From positions 77,306-124,728 of the forward strand of contig NZ_JAPNLM010000020.1 of assembly GCF_026627255.1 (NCBI RefSeq): DNA of 47,423 nucleotides, in the 5' to 3' direction. The notes below the pieces were generated by a model. That model was not told the DNA's origin. It was given only the letters and a program-made list of their open reading frames with translations, and made no database searches. This DNA is from Streptomyces antarcticus. Its GTDB lineage: Bacteria; Actinomycetota; Actinomycetes; Streptomycetales; Streptomycetaceae. The position numbers and the translations under genes were made by a program. Shown one piece after another: positions 16,686 through 26,730 of the stretch. Position 1 is the first letter of the stretch. Each line of letters starts with the position of its first letter.

Positions 16686-19600
16686 CTAGGACCGCCCTTC
16701 GATGAGATCTGCTTCGTGGGTCAGGAAGGCGAAGACCGCGGGCTCCAGGGCGTCGCGCAGCGCGGTGACGAAGGTCGCGATCCGCAGGTCCCCGGCGGCG
16801 AAGACCACCCAGGCGTCCTTGCGGCTCGGCAGCAGCGTCAGCGGTGCGCCCGCCATGATCCCGGCCTTCTTCAGGCACTCGACCGCGCTCCACACCCGGG
16901 TGGCGGCGGTGTCGGGGGCCTCTCCCGTCTCCTTGGCGACGAGCTCGGCCACCGGCGTGTGCTCACCGAGCAGGCCGCGCCACTCGGCGGACGACCGCAT
17001 GCTGACCGCCTCGATGTCACAGGCCACTTCGGAGGCGGCGACCGCGCTGACGGTCACCCCCAGGCCGTGGGCGGCCGACATCGACATGTGGCGGTCTTCC
17101 AGCTCCGGTCGCCCGTCGGGACGGTGACTGACCGTCACGGGAGTGCCCAGGGCCCGGGCCGCCGCGTCCGAGGTGAAACTGCGGCGCTGCGCGACCGAAC
17201 CGGCCGGCACCTCACCGTGCGGTTCGACCGCGACGGCGATGCGGGCGCCCAGGACGTCCTCCAGGGTGCGCTCCAGGTAGGGGCCGAGCAGCGGCGCGAC
17301 CCAGGGGCCGGCCCCGTCCGTCTTGCGCACCGCGTGCAGGGTCAGGCCCTCCCAGCGCTCGACGACGGTCCCGTCCTCGGCGCGGACCGCGATGTCGTAC
17401 ACGTACGTGTCGCCGACGCGGCTGCGCTCGATCGCGGAGTACCGGAGCCGGTCCGGGACGTGGCTGCCGCTGCCGAGCGGGTGGATGCGCTCCACGCCGG
17501 ACGGCAGCAGCGTGGCGTCGGGGACGCACACCTGGTTGCCGTGCATCAGCGCGTCGCGCATGCCCGGGTCGGCGAGCAGGAGCGCATCGGGCAGGAAGCC
17601 GGCGAACCAGTCCTGCGGCTTCTGCTGGACGGACACGTCGGCGTCGACGTGCCGGGCGGCGGCCCGGTGGAACCGGGTGAGCCGCTGGAAGCGGGCGCCC
17701 TGGAAGAGGACGCTGCCGTACAGGTCCTTGGCCGGGTCCAGCGGGACCACCGGGGTGTCGGCGGGCACCTGGAGCGGCGGGCCGTCCGGGACCGGGACCG
17801 TGGAGTAGATCAGCCGGGCGCGGAAGTGCTCGGCGACGAAGCCGGTGTCCTCGGAGTGGATGGCCACGTCCACCGTGTCGGCGCCGGTCACGGTGGCGGC
17901 GATGCGGATGCGGTTGCTGCCGTTCGGCGGCACCACGATGGGCCGCAGGAACTTGGCTCCCTCGATGACAGGGATGGTGTCGCGGCCGGTGACCGCCGAA
18001 CCGACCTGGACCATGGCCTCCATGCCGATGACGGCGGGGAGGAGCAGGTTGCCGTCGAGGAGGTGGTCGGCAAGGTACGGGTCCGTGCCCGCGTTCAGTT
18101 CGACCTCGGTGACGAGTTCGACGCCGTGGTAGCGCACCAGCGGGTTGCTGGTGAAACGCAGCAGGGGCAGGGCCGGAAGGTCACGGCGAACCGTGTCGAT
18201 GCCTTCCGTGCGGCCGCTGATGACGGTCACCACGGGCGCGTCGGGGTCGGAGATCAGGCGCAGCAGTATCTCCACGCCCTGGTCCGGGGAGACCGGGGTG
18301 ATGCCCTCGCGGGAGAGCGACTCGACGACGGAGAGCTTCTCGCCCATGCCGACGCCGGACCACACCGACCATTCCATGCATCGTGCGCGGACCTGCGGAT
18401 GGGTGCGGGCGACGTCCTCGGTCAGGTCGGCCAGCCACTCGTTGGCGGTGGCGTAGTGGGCCTCGCCGCGCAGGCCGGCCCGGCCGATGATGGAGCCGAA
18501 GGCGACCAGCAGCTTGAGGTTGCCGGCGCCCACGGTGTCCAGGACGGTCCGCAGACCGTCGACCTTCGGGGCGAAGGTGCGCCGGAAGTCGTCGGCCTCG
18601 AGGTGGACCAGGCCGTTCGGCTCGTTGCGGCCGGCGCCGTGCAGCAGACCGGTGATCTTGCCGAGCGCCCTTTCCAGTTCGGCGACCGCGCCGCGCACCT
18701 GGCCCGCGTCGGTGACGTCGGCCCGTGCGTAGTGCACCTCGACGCCGGCGTCGGCCATGCGCTTGAGGTTGGCGGCCAGTTCCTTGTCGTCGGCCGGCTC
18801 GGAGCGGCCGAGCACGGCCAGCTTCGTACCGGTCTTGAGCGCCACGGCCAGGGCGCACTCGGCGGAGATACCCTTGCCGCCGCCCGTGACGAGCAGGACG
18901 TCCTCGGCCGTCAGCGGGGCGTCGGCACGCTCCTGCTCCACGGGCAGGGCCCGCAGGGTCGGGACGCGGCGCACGCCGCCCTCGTCGTAGTGGACCTCGG
19001 TGAACCGCGTGGTGGCGGCCACCTCGGCCAGCACCCGCTCGATCGCGTCGTCCGTCACCGGGGTGTGGACGATGGTGGTCCGCAGGTGCGGGGCCTCCAG
19101 GTACAGGGTCTTGGCCAGACCAGCCGCGCCGCGGCCGTCCTGGACCAGGACGAAGCGGCTGTCGCGGTGACCCGCGAGGGCGCTCTTGGCGGCGTCCAGC
19201 ACCTGTGTGGCCTGCTCCTGGGAGCAGTTCCGGGGCAGGACGGACAGGACACCCGCGCCGACTCCGGCCTGTTCGAGTTCCTGCTGGAGGCGCGTGGCGA
19301 GTTCCCCGCCACCGGGGGCGAAGAGTTCCCAGGTGCCGTTGGCCTCGGTGGGCGCGGTGCGCGGCCGGGCGACCTCGTCGAGGTCCACCGCGAAGGGCCG
19401 GGCCCAGGTGGCCGCGCCGGCGACGAGGGCTGCCGCCTCGGGCTCCGCGGCCCCGCCGGTGGTGGCCAGGGTGTCGAGGGCCTCGGCGAGTTCGGCCAGG
19501 GTGGCCGTCGCGAAGTTGGTCGGGACCTGCGCCGCGGGGATCCCGAGGCGGGACGCCGCCTGGTTCACGATCTGGCCCACGGTGATGGAGCTCATGTGCA

Positions 19601-22600
19601 GGTCGTCCAGGAGCCGGCTGCCCGGGTCGACGAGGTCGGCCGGAAGCTCGGCGCGCTCGGCGACGAGGGTGCGCAGCACCTCCAGGGCGGCGGCGCCGTC
19701 CGTGGCGGGGGACGCCTCGGCGGCCCGGTCCTGCGCGGCCTTCGCGGCCTTCGCCGCCTTGGCGGCCTTGATGGCGTTGGCGGCCTTGTCCGACGGGGCC
19801 GCGTTGTGCGGCGTGCCGGCGGACGCGGCGGACCCGGAAGACGCCGCGGGCACGGCGGGCACGGCGGCGGGCCGCGGCAGGCCCGCGGCCGTCCGGTTCG
19901 GTCCCGGGGCCTGCTCGCAGGGGCTGGTCAGGAAGCTGAAGTGCTGCCCGACCTCCAGCGGCTTGATCAGACGGTCCTGGAACAGCCGGTCGAGCCGGAC
20001 GGGCGCGCCCGCGACGAACGCGGCGGCGGCCACCTGCAGCAGCGGCCGCAGCGACTCGTCGTCCGTGTTCAGCGAGAGGGCCGTGATCCCGGTCGCCGCC
20101 TGTGCGAGGGAGCTGAGCACCCGGCCGGGGCCCACCTCGATGAAGAGGTCGACCTCGCCCGCGGCCGCTTCCACCGCCTGGGTGAAGCGGACCGGGTCGG
20201 TGATCTGGCGGGTGAGCAGCTCCACCACGTCGGTGTCGCGCTCCAGTTCGGTGCCGGTGACGGTCGAGACGACCTTCCCGGAGACGGGACCGAAGGAGGC
20301 GCCGGCCAGCCACTTGCCGAACTCCTGCGCGGCCGGGGCGACCAGCGGCGAGTGGAAAGCGTGCGAGACGGCGAGCCGCGTGCAGCTCACGTCAGCCCGC
20401 TCGGCGCGGCGCTGGATCTCCTCGATGTCCTCGACGGGACCGGCGACGACCGTCTGCCGGGGCCCGTTGTAGCCGGCGATGACGGCCGCCAGGCCCGCGA
20501 TGAGGCTGTCGGCCTGGTCCGGGTCGGCGCCCAGGGACGCCATGGTGCCCGAGGCGCTGTGCTCGGCCATGGCCTTGCCGCGTACCCGGGCCGCGTCCAG
20601 CAGCGTGCCCTCGTCGATGGCGCCGGCCCAGTGCAGGGCGGAGAGCTCACCGAGGCTGTGCCCGACGGCGACGGACGCCTCAAGGCGCAGGGCGTCCAGG
20701 ACGCGCAGGCCCGCGGCGGAGCCGGTGGCGATACGGGGCTGCGCCACATCGGTGGCGACCATGTCGCCCGAGGTGGGCAGGCCGGCCCGGTCGAAGATCT
20801 CGGCGGCCTCGGGGAAGCGGCGGCGCAGCGCGCCCCCGCCGGTGCCCTTGCCCGAGCCCTGGCCCGGGAACAGGAAGCCGATGCGGCCCCGTCCGGTCGC
20901 CTTGCCGAGGAAGCTGCGGCCGTCTGCCGAGGTGTGCGAGGTCTCCCCCGACTCCAGCAGGTCGGCCAGGTGCTGCAGCCGGCGCTCGGCGTCCTCGGGC
21001 GAGGACGCGACGATCGCCGCACGGTGCGGCAGGCCGCGCAGTTCGCGCTGGAGGGTCGCGGCGAGGTCGGAGACCTGGCCGTAGGAGACCCTGGCGACGA
21101 AGCCGGCGACCTCGGAGACACGGGCGAGCAGCGCGCGCGGCGTGTCGCCCTCCAGCAGCAGCAGCTCGCTGTCCTGGGGCGAGTTCGACAGTGCGGCGGA
21201 GCGGCGGCTCGCGGCCGGCCGGCGCCGTACGGCGGGCTCGTCCAGGACCACGTGCGTGTTGATGCCGCCGAAGCCCATGGCGGTGATGCCCACACGGCGG
21301 GGCGCGCCCTCGGGCCACGCCTCGGCCTTGCGCAGCGCCTTGAGGTTCGCGCCGTCTTCGGTGAGCAGCTCGTGCGGGTCGACGGTGCCGATGGCCGGCG
21401 GCAGGGTCTGGTTGTCGACGGCCATGGCCGCCTTGATCAGGCCCGCGACGCCGGCGGCGGCCTTGGTGTGGCCGATCATGCCCTTGATGGAGGTGATCGC
21501 GGCGACGGGCGCCTTGGGGTCTGCCGCGGCCCGCGCGCCCATGAGGGCGGTGAGCTCGGTGGCGTCGCCGACGGCGGTGCCGGTGCCGTGGCCCTCGAAG
21601 AGGCGGACCGTCTCAATGCCGAACCCGGCGCGCTCGTAGGCGCGGCGCAGGGCCAGCTGGTAACCGCTGACCTCGGGCCGCGTGATGCCGCCCTGGCCGT
21701 CCGAGGAAACTCCCCAGCCCGCGATGGTCGCGTAGATGCGGTGGCCGCCCGCGAGGGCGTCCTCCTCGCGCATCATGACGATCATTCCGCAGCCCTCGCC
21801 GGGCCAGAACCCGTTGGAGCCCCGGTCGTAGAGCTTCATCTCGCCCTTGGCGAGGGCGCCCGTCTTGGCGAAGCCGATGATCTCGAACGGGTCGATCGAC
21901 AGGTCCACGCCGCCCGCGACGGCGACGTCTATGTCGCCGTTGATGAGCGAGGTGCCCGCGGTGGTGACCGACAGGAGCGAGGAGGAGCACGCGCCGTCGA
22001 CGGTGTAGCCGCCGCCGTTGAGGTCGAAGTGGTTGCAGATCCGGCCCGCGATGGTGTTGGAGAGACCGCCGGCGAGGGTGTCCTCGTCGATGGCCGGGAA
22101 CGGCTCCTTGTACGAGGCCTCGACGTCGCCGAGGAACTCGGCGACCCGGGTCTCGTCCCAGTCCTCTTGGGCCGCGAGGGCCTCGGCCATCACGCGTCGT
22201 ACGTACGGCCAGCGCAGCCGCATCACGTTGGCGCGGGCGAACTCACCGGTGAGGGTGTTGCCGACGATGACGCCGGTGCGCTCGCGCGGCAGGCCCTCGC
22301 CGGCCGGGAAGCCGGCGTCGGCCAGCGCGCGCCCGGCGGTGTCCAGGGCGAGCCAGTGGGTCAGGTCGGTGGAGCGGTAGGTGCTGCCCGCGATCTTGTG
22401 GGCGATCCGGTCGAACTCGTAGCCCTCCAGCACCGCCGCGTTGCGGGCGTAGAAGGTGTCCGGGGTGGCCGGGTCGGAGTCCCAGTAGTCGTCCAGGTTC
22501 ATCCGCTCGCTGGGCAGCCGGCGGAAGGCCCGGCGGCCGGCGACGGCGTTGTCCCAGAGCTCGCCAGGGGTCGCGGCGTCGGGGTAGCGGCAGGCCATGC

Positions 22601-22622
22601 CGACGATGGCTATGCGTGTCAT
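16686..22622 (-). CDS. pksE: Iterative enediyne polyketide synthase PKSE
   Basis: The 1978-aa type I iterative synthase builds the linear polyene precursor of the enediyne core from acetyl/malonyl units. Domains in order: KS (1-465; Cys212 in DGACSSS, His345 in EGHGTGT, His385 in IGHTKAA), AT (580-880; Ser656 in GHSLG), an Ala/Lys-rich linker (946-968), ACP (975-1055; phosphopantetheine serine near 1011 in LDDLHMSS), KR (1240-1460; TGGGKGIS, Ser1377, Tyr1390), DH (1495-1790; His1520) and a C-terminal PPTase (1815-1978; CDIEAV at 1868, Glu1915 and Lys1918/1919 in WSAVECLKK). Self-phosphopantetheinylation is typical of the family. The ATG at 22622 overlaps the UnbU stop. All key residues are present, so it should be active. 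Confidence 0.97.
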   Translation of the reverse strand: MTRIAIVGMACRYPDAATPGELWDNAVAGRRAFRRLPSERMNLDDYWDSDPATPDTFYARNAAVLEGYEFDRIAHKIAGSTYRSTDLTHWLALDTAGRALADAGFPAGEGLPRERTGVIVGNTLTGEFARANVMRLRWPYVRRVMAEALAAQEDWDETRVAEFLGDVEASYKEPFPAIDEDTLAGGLSNTIAGRICNHFDLNGGGYTVDGACSSSLLSVTTAGTSLINGDIDVAVAGGVDLSIDPFEIIGFAKTGALAKGEMKLYDRGSNGFWPGEGCGMIVMMREEDALAGGHRIYATIAGWGVSSDGQGGITRPEVSGYQLALRRAYERAGFGIETVRLFEGHGTGTAVGDATELTALMGARAAADPKAPVAAITSIKGMIGHTKAAAGVAGLIKAAMAVDNQTLPPAIGTVDPHELLTEDGANLKALRKAEAWPEGAPRRVGITAMGFGGINTHVVLDEPAVRRRPAASRRSAALSNSPQDSELLLLEGDTPRALLARVSEVAGFVARVSYGQVSDLAATLQRELRGLPHRAAIVASSPEDAERRLQHLADLLESGETSHTSADGRSFLGKATGRGRIGFLFPGQGSGKGTGGGALRRRFPEAAEIFDRAGLPTSGDMVATDVAQPRIATGSAAGLRVLDALRLEASVAVGHSLGELSALHWAGAIDEGTLLDAARVRGKAMAEHSASGTMASLGADPDQADSLIAGLAAVIAGYNGPRQTVVAGPVEDIEEIQRRAERADVSCTRLAVSHAFHSPLVAPAAQEFGKWLAGASFGPVSGKVVSTVTGTELERDTDVVELLTRQITDPVRFTQAVEAAAGEVDLFIEVGPGRVLSSLAQAATGITALSLNTDDESLRPLLQVAAAAFVAGAPVRLDRLFQDRLIKPLEVGQHFSFLTSPCEQAPGPNRTAAGLPRPAAVPAVPAASSGSAASAGTPHNAAPSDKAANAIKAAKAAKAAKAAQDRAAEASPATDGAAALEVLRTLVAERAELPADLVDPGSRLLDDLHMSSITVGQIVNQAASRLGIPAAQVPTNFATATLAELAEALDTLATTGGAAEPEAAALVAGAATWARPFAVDLDEVARPRTAPTEANGTWELFAPGGGELATRLQQELEQAGVGAGVLSVLPRNCSQEQATQVLDAAKSALAGHRDSRFVLVQDGRGAAGLAKTLYLEAPHLRTTIVHTPVTDDAIERVLAEVAATTRFTEVHYDEGGVRRVPTLRALPVEQERADAPLTAEDVLLVTGGGKGISAECALAVALKTGTKLAVLGRSEPADDKELAANLKRMADAGVEVHYARADVTDAGQVRGAVAELERALGKITGLLHGAGRNEPNGLVHLEADDFRRTFAPKVDGLRTVLDTVGAGNLKLLVAFGSIIGRAGLRGEAHYATANEWLADLTEDVARTHPQVRARCMEWSVWSGVGMGEKLSVVESLSREGITPVSPDQGVEILLRLISDPDAPVVTVISGRTEGIDTVRRDLPALPLLRFTSNPLVRYHGVELVTEVELNAGTDPYLADHLLDGNLLLPAVIGMEAMVQVGSAVTGRDTIPVIEGAKFLRPIVVPPNGSNRIRIAATVTGADTVDVAIHSEDTGFVAEHFRARLIYSTVPVPDGPPLQVPADTPVVPLDPAKDLYGSVLFQGARFQRLTRFHRAAARHVDADVSVQQKPQDWFAGFLPDALLLADPGMRDALMHGNQVCVPDATLLPSGVERIHPLGSGSHVPDRLRYSAIERSRVGDTYVYDIAVRAEDGTVVERWEGLTLHAVRKTDGAGPWVAPLLGPYLERTLEDVLGARIAVAVEPHGEVPAGSVAQRRSFTSDAAARALGTPVTVSHRPDGRPELEDRHMSMSAAHGLGVTVSAVAASEVACDIEAVSMRSSAEWRGLLGEHTPVAELVAKETGEAPDTAATRVWSAVECLKKAGIMAGAPLTLLPSRKDAWVVFAAGDLRIATFVTALRDALEPAVFAFLTHEADLIEGRS
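19719..19787 (-). repeat. Low-complexity Ala/Lys linker codons in pksE
   Basis: The stretch encodes KAA-type repeats (residues 946-968) between AT and ACP. It is a tandem run of GCC/AAG-type codons, probably a flexible or helical linker. Confidence 0.6.
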
Positions 22623-23746
22623 GCGGCCACCGCGATCTTTTCCTGGGCGGTCTTGTCGGAGACCGGTGCGGGGCAGCCGCAGATGTCGGCGCAGCCGTTC
22701 GGGCACGCGGTGGCCGCGGCCGGGGAGGGGCAGGCGCACACGCCGGTGCACTCGCAGTCCCGCTGGGCCGGCAGCACGGCGGTGGTGACGGGCTCGGCCT
22801 TCGCCTCGGCGGCCTTGTCGGCGGCCTCGGCGGCGCGCCGCTTGGCGACGACGTCGGCGCTCCAGAGGAAGGCGCCGCGGACGGCGCAGACGATGGCGGT
22901 GGCGAAGAAGATGCCGTACACGACGTGCAGGGCGGTCAGGACGCCGTAGACGGTGGCGACGCCGCCGCCGAAGGCGATCTGGCCCCACTTGGAGGAGGGC
23001 GTCGTACCCGGGTCCGTGATCATGTAGTTCGTGAAGAGCACGAACGCCACGCCGGTCATCATCGCGAGGGCCGCGGGGATGGAGGTGTCGAAGAGCAGAC
23101 CGCGGACGATCGCCTGGAGGGCGTAGCCGCCGACCCAGGCCAGGATCAGCCACATGCGCTCGGTCAGCTTGGCGTTGAGCAGCGTGCCGAGCGCGATGAT
23201 GACCGCCGGGACGAGCCAGTCGAAGCCGCCGTCGAGGTACTCGGTGAAGTGGTACGGGGGCGCGATCGAGGCCCACGGGAAGAGCAGCAGGATGACCGCG
23301 ATACCAAAGTTCGACGGGTTCATGAAGTGCCGCAGCCGGCCCTTGACCGGGGCGCGCAGCACCCACTTGGTGCCGACGGCGACGATGACGCCGAAGACCA
23401 TGACCCAGACGCGGTCGTTGACGTAGGTCAGCATGTTCACCGCGAGGGCGGTGATGTGGGCCGGGAAGAGGAACTCGACCATGCCCTTGAGGCCGCCGCC
23501 GCGGAAGCGCGGGTCGCGGCCCTCGGCGCGGGCGCCGATCAGTTCGAGGATGATCTCCAGGGTGTAGGAGGTGATCAGCGCGATGAACGGCCAGGTCCAG
23601 GGCTGCTCGAAGCCGAGCACCGTGTAACCGACGATGTTGAGGACGGAGATGGAGATCGCGAACCGGCGGAGCGCGGTGACGACCTTCGGGTTGTGGCGCG
23701 GTCCCGCGGGGGCCGGGACAGCCGTCAGGGTTGCGGACATGGTCAC
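22619..23746 (-). CDS. unbU: Enediyne membrane protein UnbU (E5), Cys-rich tail
   Basis: The 375-aa protein has about eight or nine transmembrane segments and is the UnbU member of the conserved enediyne cassette. Segments such as HFMNPSNFGIAVILLL and NYMITDPGTTPSSK resemble the NqrB/RnfD family of membrane flavoproteins (FNPAA and TDPxT-P). The last 47 residues contain eight cysteines (331, 333, 337, 339, 348, 352, 356, 358), which could bind metal or Fe-S. The GTG at 23746 overlaps the UnbV stop (GTGA); an ATG lies two codons later. The proposed roles (transport or membrane electron transfer) are not established. Confidence 0.88.
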   Translation of the reverse strand: MTMSATLTAVPAPAGPRHNPKVVTALRRFAISISVLNIVGYTVLGFEQPWTWPFIALITSYTLEIILELIGARAEGRDPRFRGGGLKGMVEFLFPAHITALAVNMLTYVNDRVWVMVFGVIVAVGTKWVLRAPVKGRLRHFMNPSNFGIAVILLLFPWASIAPPYHFTEYLDGGFDWLVPAVIIALGTLLNAKLTERMWLILAWVGGYALQAIVRGLLFDTSIPAALAMMTGVAFVLFTNYMITDPGTTPSSKWGQIAFGGGVATVYGVLTALHVVYGIFFATAIVCAVRGAFLWSADVVAKRRAAEAADKAAEAKAEPVTTAVLPAQRDCECTGVCACPSPAAATACPNGCADICGCPAPVSDKTAQEKIAVAA

Positions 23747-25656
23747 TTCTCCTTCGCCTGGGTGCCGAGCTCGACGGTGTGCTGTCCGGGCGTCAGCTTC
23801 AGCTTCTGCTCGTGGACGGCGCCGGTGCGGTCGCGCCAGGTGAGCTTCACCGGCAGCGCGTCCTTGACGCCCTTGCCGAGACCGATGTGGACCTCGTGGC
23901 CGCGCTTGCCGGAGTGGCCGCCGCCGCCATCGACGCGGGCGACGCGTATGGTGCCGTCGGGCATCTCGACGCAGACCTCGGCGCCGACCGCGGGAGAGCC
24001 GGACTCGCGCTTGAGGTTGAGCGTCAGGTACGAACCGGTGCTGTCGCTGACGTTGTGGAGGAAGACCGGCTCACCCCACTGGCGGGCGACGGCCAGGTCG
24101 ACCAGACCGTCGCCGTCGACGTCGGCCGGGGCCATGCCGCGGGTCGGGATGGGCTCGGCGATGCCGAGGGCCTTGGCCAGGTCGATGTAGCGGCCGCTCT
24201 CCTCGTCCTTGGCGAAGAAGCGCATGTGCTGGCTGCCGGCCAGGTCGTCACCGTGGCGGACGTTCGGCCACCAGGTCGGGTTCGAGGTCAGGGCGTCGTT
24301 CGCGGTGGCCAGCTCCTGGAGCTGGGGCCAGCGGTTGGTCTTGCCCTTGACGAAGCCGAGGGCCTGGGTGATCTCCAGGTTGCCGTCGTTGTCGAAGTCG
24401 GCCATCTTGGGGTCCCAGCCCCAGCCGGACCAGGCCACGCCCAGGTCGGCGGACTTGTCCTCGTACGGGGCCTCGCCCTGCTTGAACTTGCCCTGGAGCT
24501 CGGACTGGCTCTTCGCCTGGTTGATGAAGGCGAAGTTCGACTCCTGGATGCCGAAGGAGGTGGTGATGTTGCTGACGAACAGGTCGTACAGCCCGTCGTT
24601 GTCCAGGTCGCCGAAGTCGACGCCCATGCCCTTGAACGAGCTGCGCCCGATCTCCTTCGACTTGGGCACGGTGCCGCTGTGGACCGCCTTGACCTCGGCG
24701 AACTCGATCTTGCCGGGGACCGACTTGTTGTAGAGCATCGACGAGGTGCCGAAGTCGTGCGCGAGGAAGATCTCCGGCAGGTGGTCGCCGTCGAGGTCGA
24801 CCGCGCTGGCGCCGAGCGTCCAGCCCTTGCTCAGGCTCTGCGGGATGGAGCCTTCGGTCTTCTCGTAACCGTTCTCGGTCCAGCGGAAGAAGTGGCCGCC
24901 GCCGCCGTTCTTGGCGTGCGAGAGCGACTCGTTCATCACGACGCCGCCGTCCACGGTGTCGTCCAGGACGGGGCTGTCGGGGAAGTAGTTGCCGATGAAG
25001 ATGTCGTCGTGGCCGTCACCGTCGAAGTCGGCGAACGCGGCGGCGTTGGAGTTCCACAGCGGCCCGCTGTACTTCGTGCCGGTCGTACCCGGGATCAGCT
25101 CGGTCGGCGTGAAGCTCGCGGCCGACAGCGGCTGCCCCTTCACATTCTTGTTCATGAAGATGACCGGGGTGCGGCCCCAGTAGTAGACGAGAACGTCGGT
25201 GGCGCCGTCCTCGTTGTAGTCGCCGGGCATGCAGCCCATCGGTGCCGACGTGGTGCTGGTCGGCAGCGGCTTCGGGTCGAGGGCGAAGGGCGCGTACGCG
25301 CCTTCCTTGCGCGTCGGCGCCGGGGTGAGCACGGCCTGGTCGATGCGCGGGTCGTTCACGCACAGGTCGTTGGGCAGGCCGTCGCCGTCGATGTCGTTGA
25401 CGGCGATGCCGGCGCCGACCGAGGAGATCCATCCCTCGATGTGCCGGTATGCCTTGTTGACCTTGCGGACTTCCTGCTTCGGGAATCCGGAAGGCATCGC
25501 GATCGACAGCGACTCGAACCCGAAGTTCTTCGCGAGCTTCGCGGTCTCGGCCGCCGAGGACTCGGGCAGCTGAACACCGTAGAAAGTGCCGACCATTACG
25601 GTAAGAGCGACAATTCCCGGCGCATTCCTAAGCGCCCAGTTCTTTTTGGCCGTCAC
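23743..25656 (-). CDS. unbV: Enediyne protein UnbV (E4), FG-GAP and ASPIC domain
   Basis: The 637-aa protein begins with a signal-anchor-like segment (about 12-30) and is probably exported or membrane-tethered. It contains at least seven DxDxDG-type calcium loops of FG-GAP/VCBS beta-propeller repeats (for example DIDGDGLPND, DYNEDGATDV, DFDGDGHDDI, DLDNDGLYDL, DVDGDGLVDL). It ends in an ASPIC/UnbV domain (about 545-630). It is one of the cassette proteins conserved with PKSE; its function is unknown. The GTG at 25656 overlaps the stop of the DUF1702 gene, and its stop overlaps unbU. Confidence 0.92.
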   Translation of the reverse strand: MTAKKNWALRNAPGIVALTVMVGTFYGVQLPESSAAETAKLAKNFGFESLSIAMPSGFPKQEVRKVNKAYRHIEGWISSVGAGIAVNDIDGDGLPNDLCVNDPRIDQAVLTPAPTRKEGAYAPFALDPKPLPTSTTSAPMGCMPGDYNEDGATDVLVYYWGRTPVIFMNKNVKGQPLSAASFTPTELIPGTTGTKYSGPLWNSNAAAFADFDGDGHDDIFIGNYFPDSPVLDDTVDGGVVMNESLSHAKNGGGGHFFRWTENGYEKTEGSIPQSLSKGWTLGASAVDLDGDHLPEIFLAHDFGTSSMLYNKSVPGKIEFAEVKAVHSGTVPKSKEIGRSSFKGMGVDFGDLDNDGLYDLFVSNITTSFGIQESNFAFINQAKSQSELQGKFKQGEAPYEDKSADLGVAWSGWGWDPKMADFDNDGNLEITQALGFVKGKTNRWPQLQELATANDALTSNPTWWPNVRHGDDLAGSQHMRFFAKDEESGRYIDLAKALGIAEPIPTRGMAPADVDGDGLVDLAVARQWGEPVFLHNVSDSTGSYLTLNLKRESGSPAVGAEVCVEMPDGTIRVARVDGGGGHSGKRGHEVHIGLGKGVKDALPVKLTWRDRTGAVHEQKLKLTPGQHTVELGTQAKEK

Positions 25657-26639
25657 TGATCGGCACCTTTCCGGGTAAGAGAGAGAGAAGCAAGCTCGGT
25701 GGCGACACCACGTCGCCAGGACTCATATGCGGGAGATTCACCCTGGCCCCGGGGGTCGGGCCGCAGCCCGACGCACACCGAGGCCGCCTGCTCCGCGGTG
25801 GTGCCGCAGACGACACGGGCGGCGAGGTGGGTGTGGTCGATGATCGTGTCGGCCTTGATGCGTGCCTCGATGGCAAACGCGGAGCCCTGGGCCAGCGCCC
25901 AGCGGTGCTCCCCCGCTCCCTCGACGAAGCGGGCCAGCTCGTCCTCGCCGACACCGCCGGCGTACGCGCAGGCGAGGCCGGCGCCCGCGTACAGGTCGCT
26001 GTGCCGTGCCTTCGGGTAGGAGGCGATCAGGTCGGTCACGACATCCGGATCGGTACCGCCGACGAACCACAGCGCGCGGCCGATGCCCTGGTCAATGGCG
26101 TTCGGGGTGTAGTGGTTGTGTCCGCCGTGCCAGCTGAACGGGTGTTCCGCGGCGGGCGTGCGCACGTAGGAGTCGGTCTTGAAGTACGCCTGGTGGAAGC
26201 CGTAGCCGTCCAGGGCGAGCCAGCGCAGCAGCGGGTCCGTCTTGCGGATGTCCGGCCACAGGAGCTTCGGCAGCCGGGCCATCGCCCAGCCCACACCGAC
26301 ATAGATCATGTAGTCGTGGCGACGGCCATTGCCCGCCAGCAGGCCGTCCAGCCGGCCGCTGTGTCCCGGCAGCGAGTCGTACACCGCCGCACCCATGCCC
26401 GCGCCCTCGTACGCGAATCCGCGCATGTCCCGGGGGACGGTCTCCAGCATTTCCTCGGCTTCCGCGGGAGAGCCGGCCTCCACCGCGTAGGCATACCCCT
26501 GGAGGAATACCTCGCCGATGTTCTCCAGACGCGCCTTGGCTTGCGGGTTCTTTACGTGGAACCCGCGCACCTCCATCGTCGTCTCGGAAACGGGAGGCGT
26601 GAGAAGCCTCCGCCGTAGCGCACCAAATATCGTGGACAC
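25653..26639 (-). CDS. unbL: Enediyne protein UnbL (DUF1702), second copy
   Basis: The 328-aa protein belongs to DUF1702, the UnbL/E3-type family of enediyne cassettes. Diagnostic segments are RGFAYEGAGMGAAVYD, YVGVGWAMARLPK, YGFHQAYFKTD, IGRALWFVGG and GAGLACAYAGG. The function is unknown; it is predicted cytosolic. The GTG start at 26639 follows GAGGGG. Its stop overlaps the unbV start (GTGA), and a 139-bp gap with tandem repeats precedes it. It is clearly paralogous to the upstream gene. Confidence 0.9.
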   Translation of the reverse strand: MSTIFGALRRRLLTPPVSETTMEVRGFHVKNPQAKARLENIGEVFLQGYAYAVEAGSPAEAEEMLETVPRDMRGFAYEGAGMGAAVYDSLPGHSGRLDGLLAGNGRRHDYMIYVGVGWAMARLPKLLWPDIRKTDPLLRWLALDGYGFHQAYFKTDSYVRTPAAEHPFSWHGGHNHYTPNAIDQGIGRALWFVGGTDPDVVTDLIASYPKARHSDLYAGAGLACAYAGGVGEDELARFVEGAGEHRWALAQGSAFAIEARIKADTIIDHTHLAARVVCGTTAEQAASVCVGLRPDPRGQGESPAYESWRRGVATELASLSLTRKGADQ

Positions 26640-26730
26640 CGAAGAAAACCGCCCCTCATAGAACCCTGAATCCCCTCAGCAAACGGGAATCTATACAGGG
26701 TCCAGGAGGGGCTCTACTTCCCTCGTGCTC

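Noticed and set aside
16653..22949. A very long open frame on the plus strand opposite pksE and unbU
   Set aside because: It is a GC-bias shadow. Its product is Gly/Arg/Val-rich with no domain, while the minus strand encodes a motif-complete PKSE.
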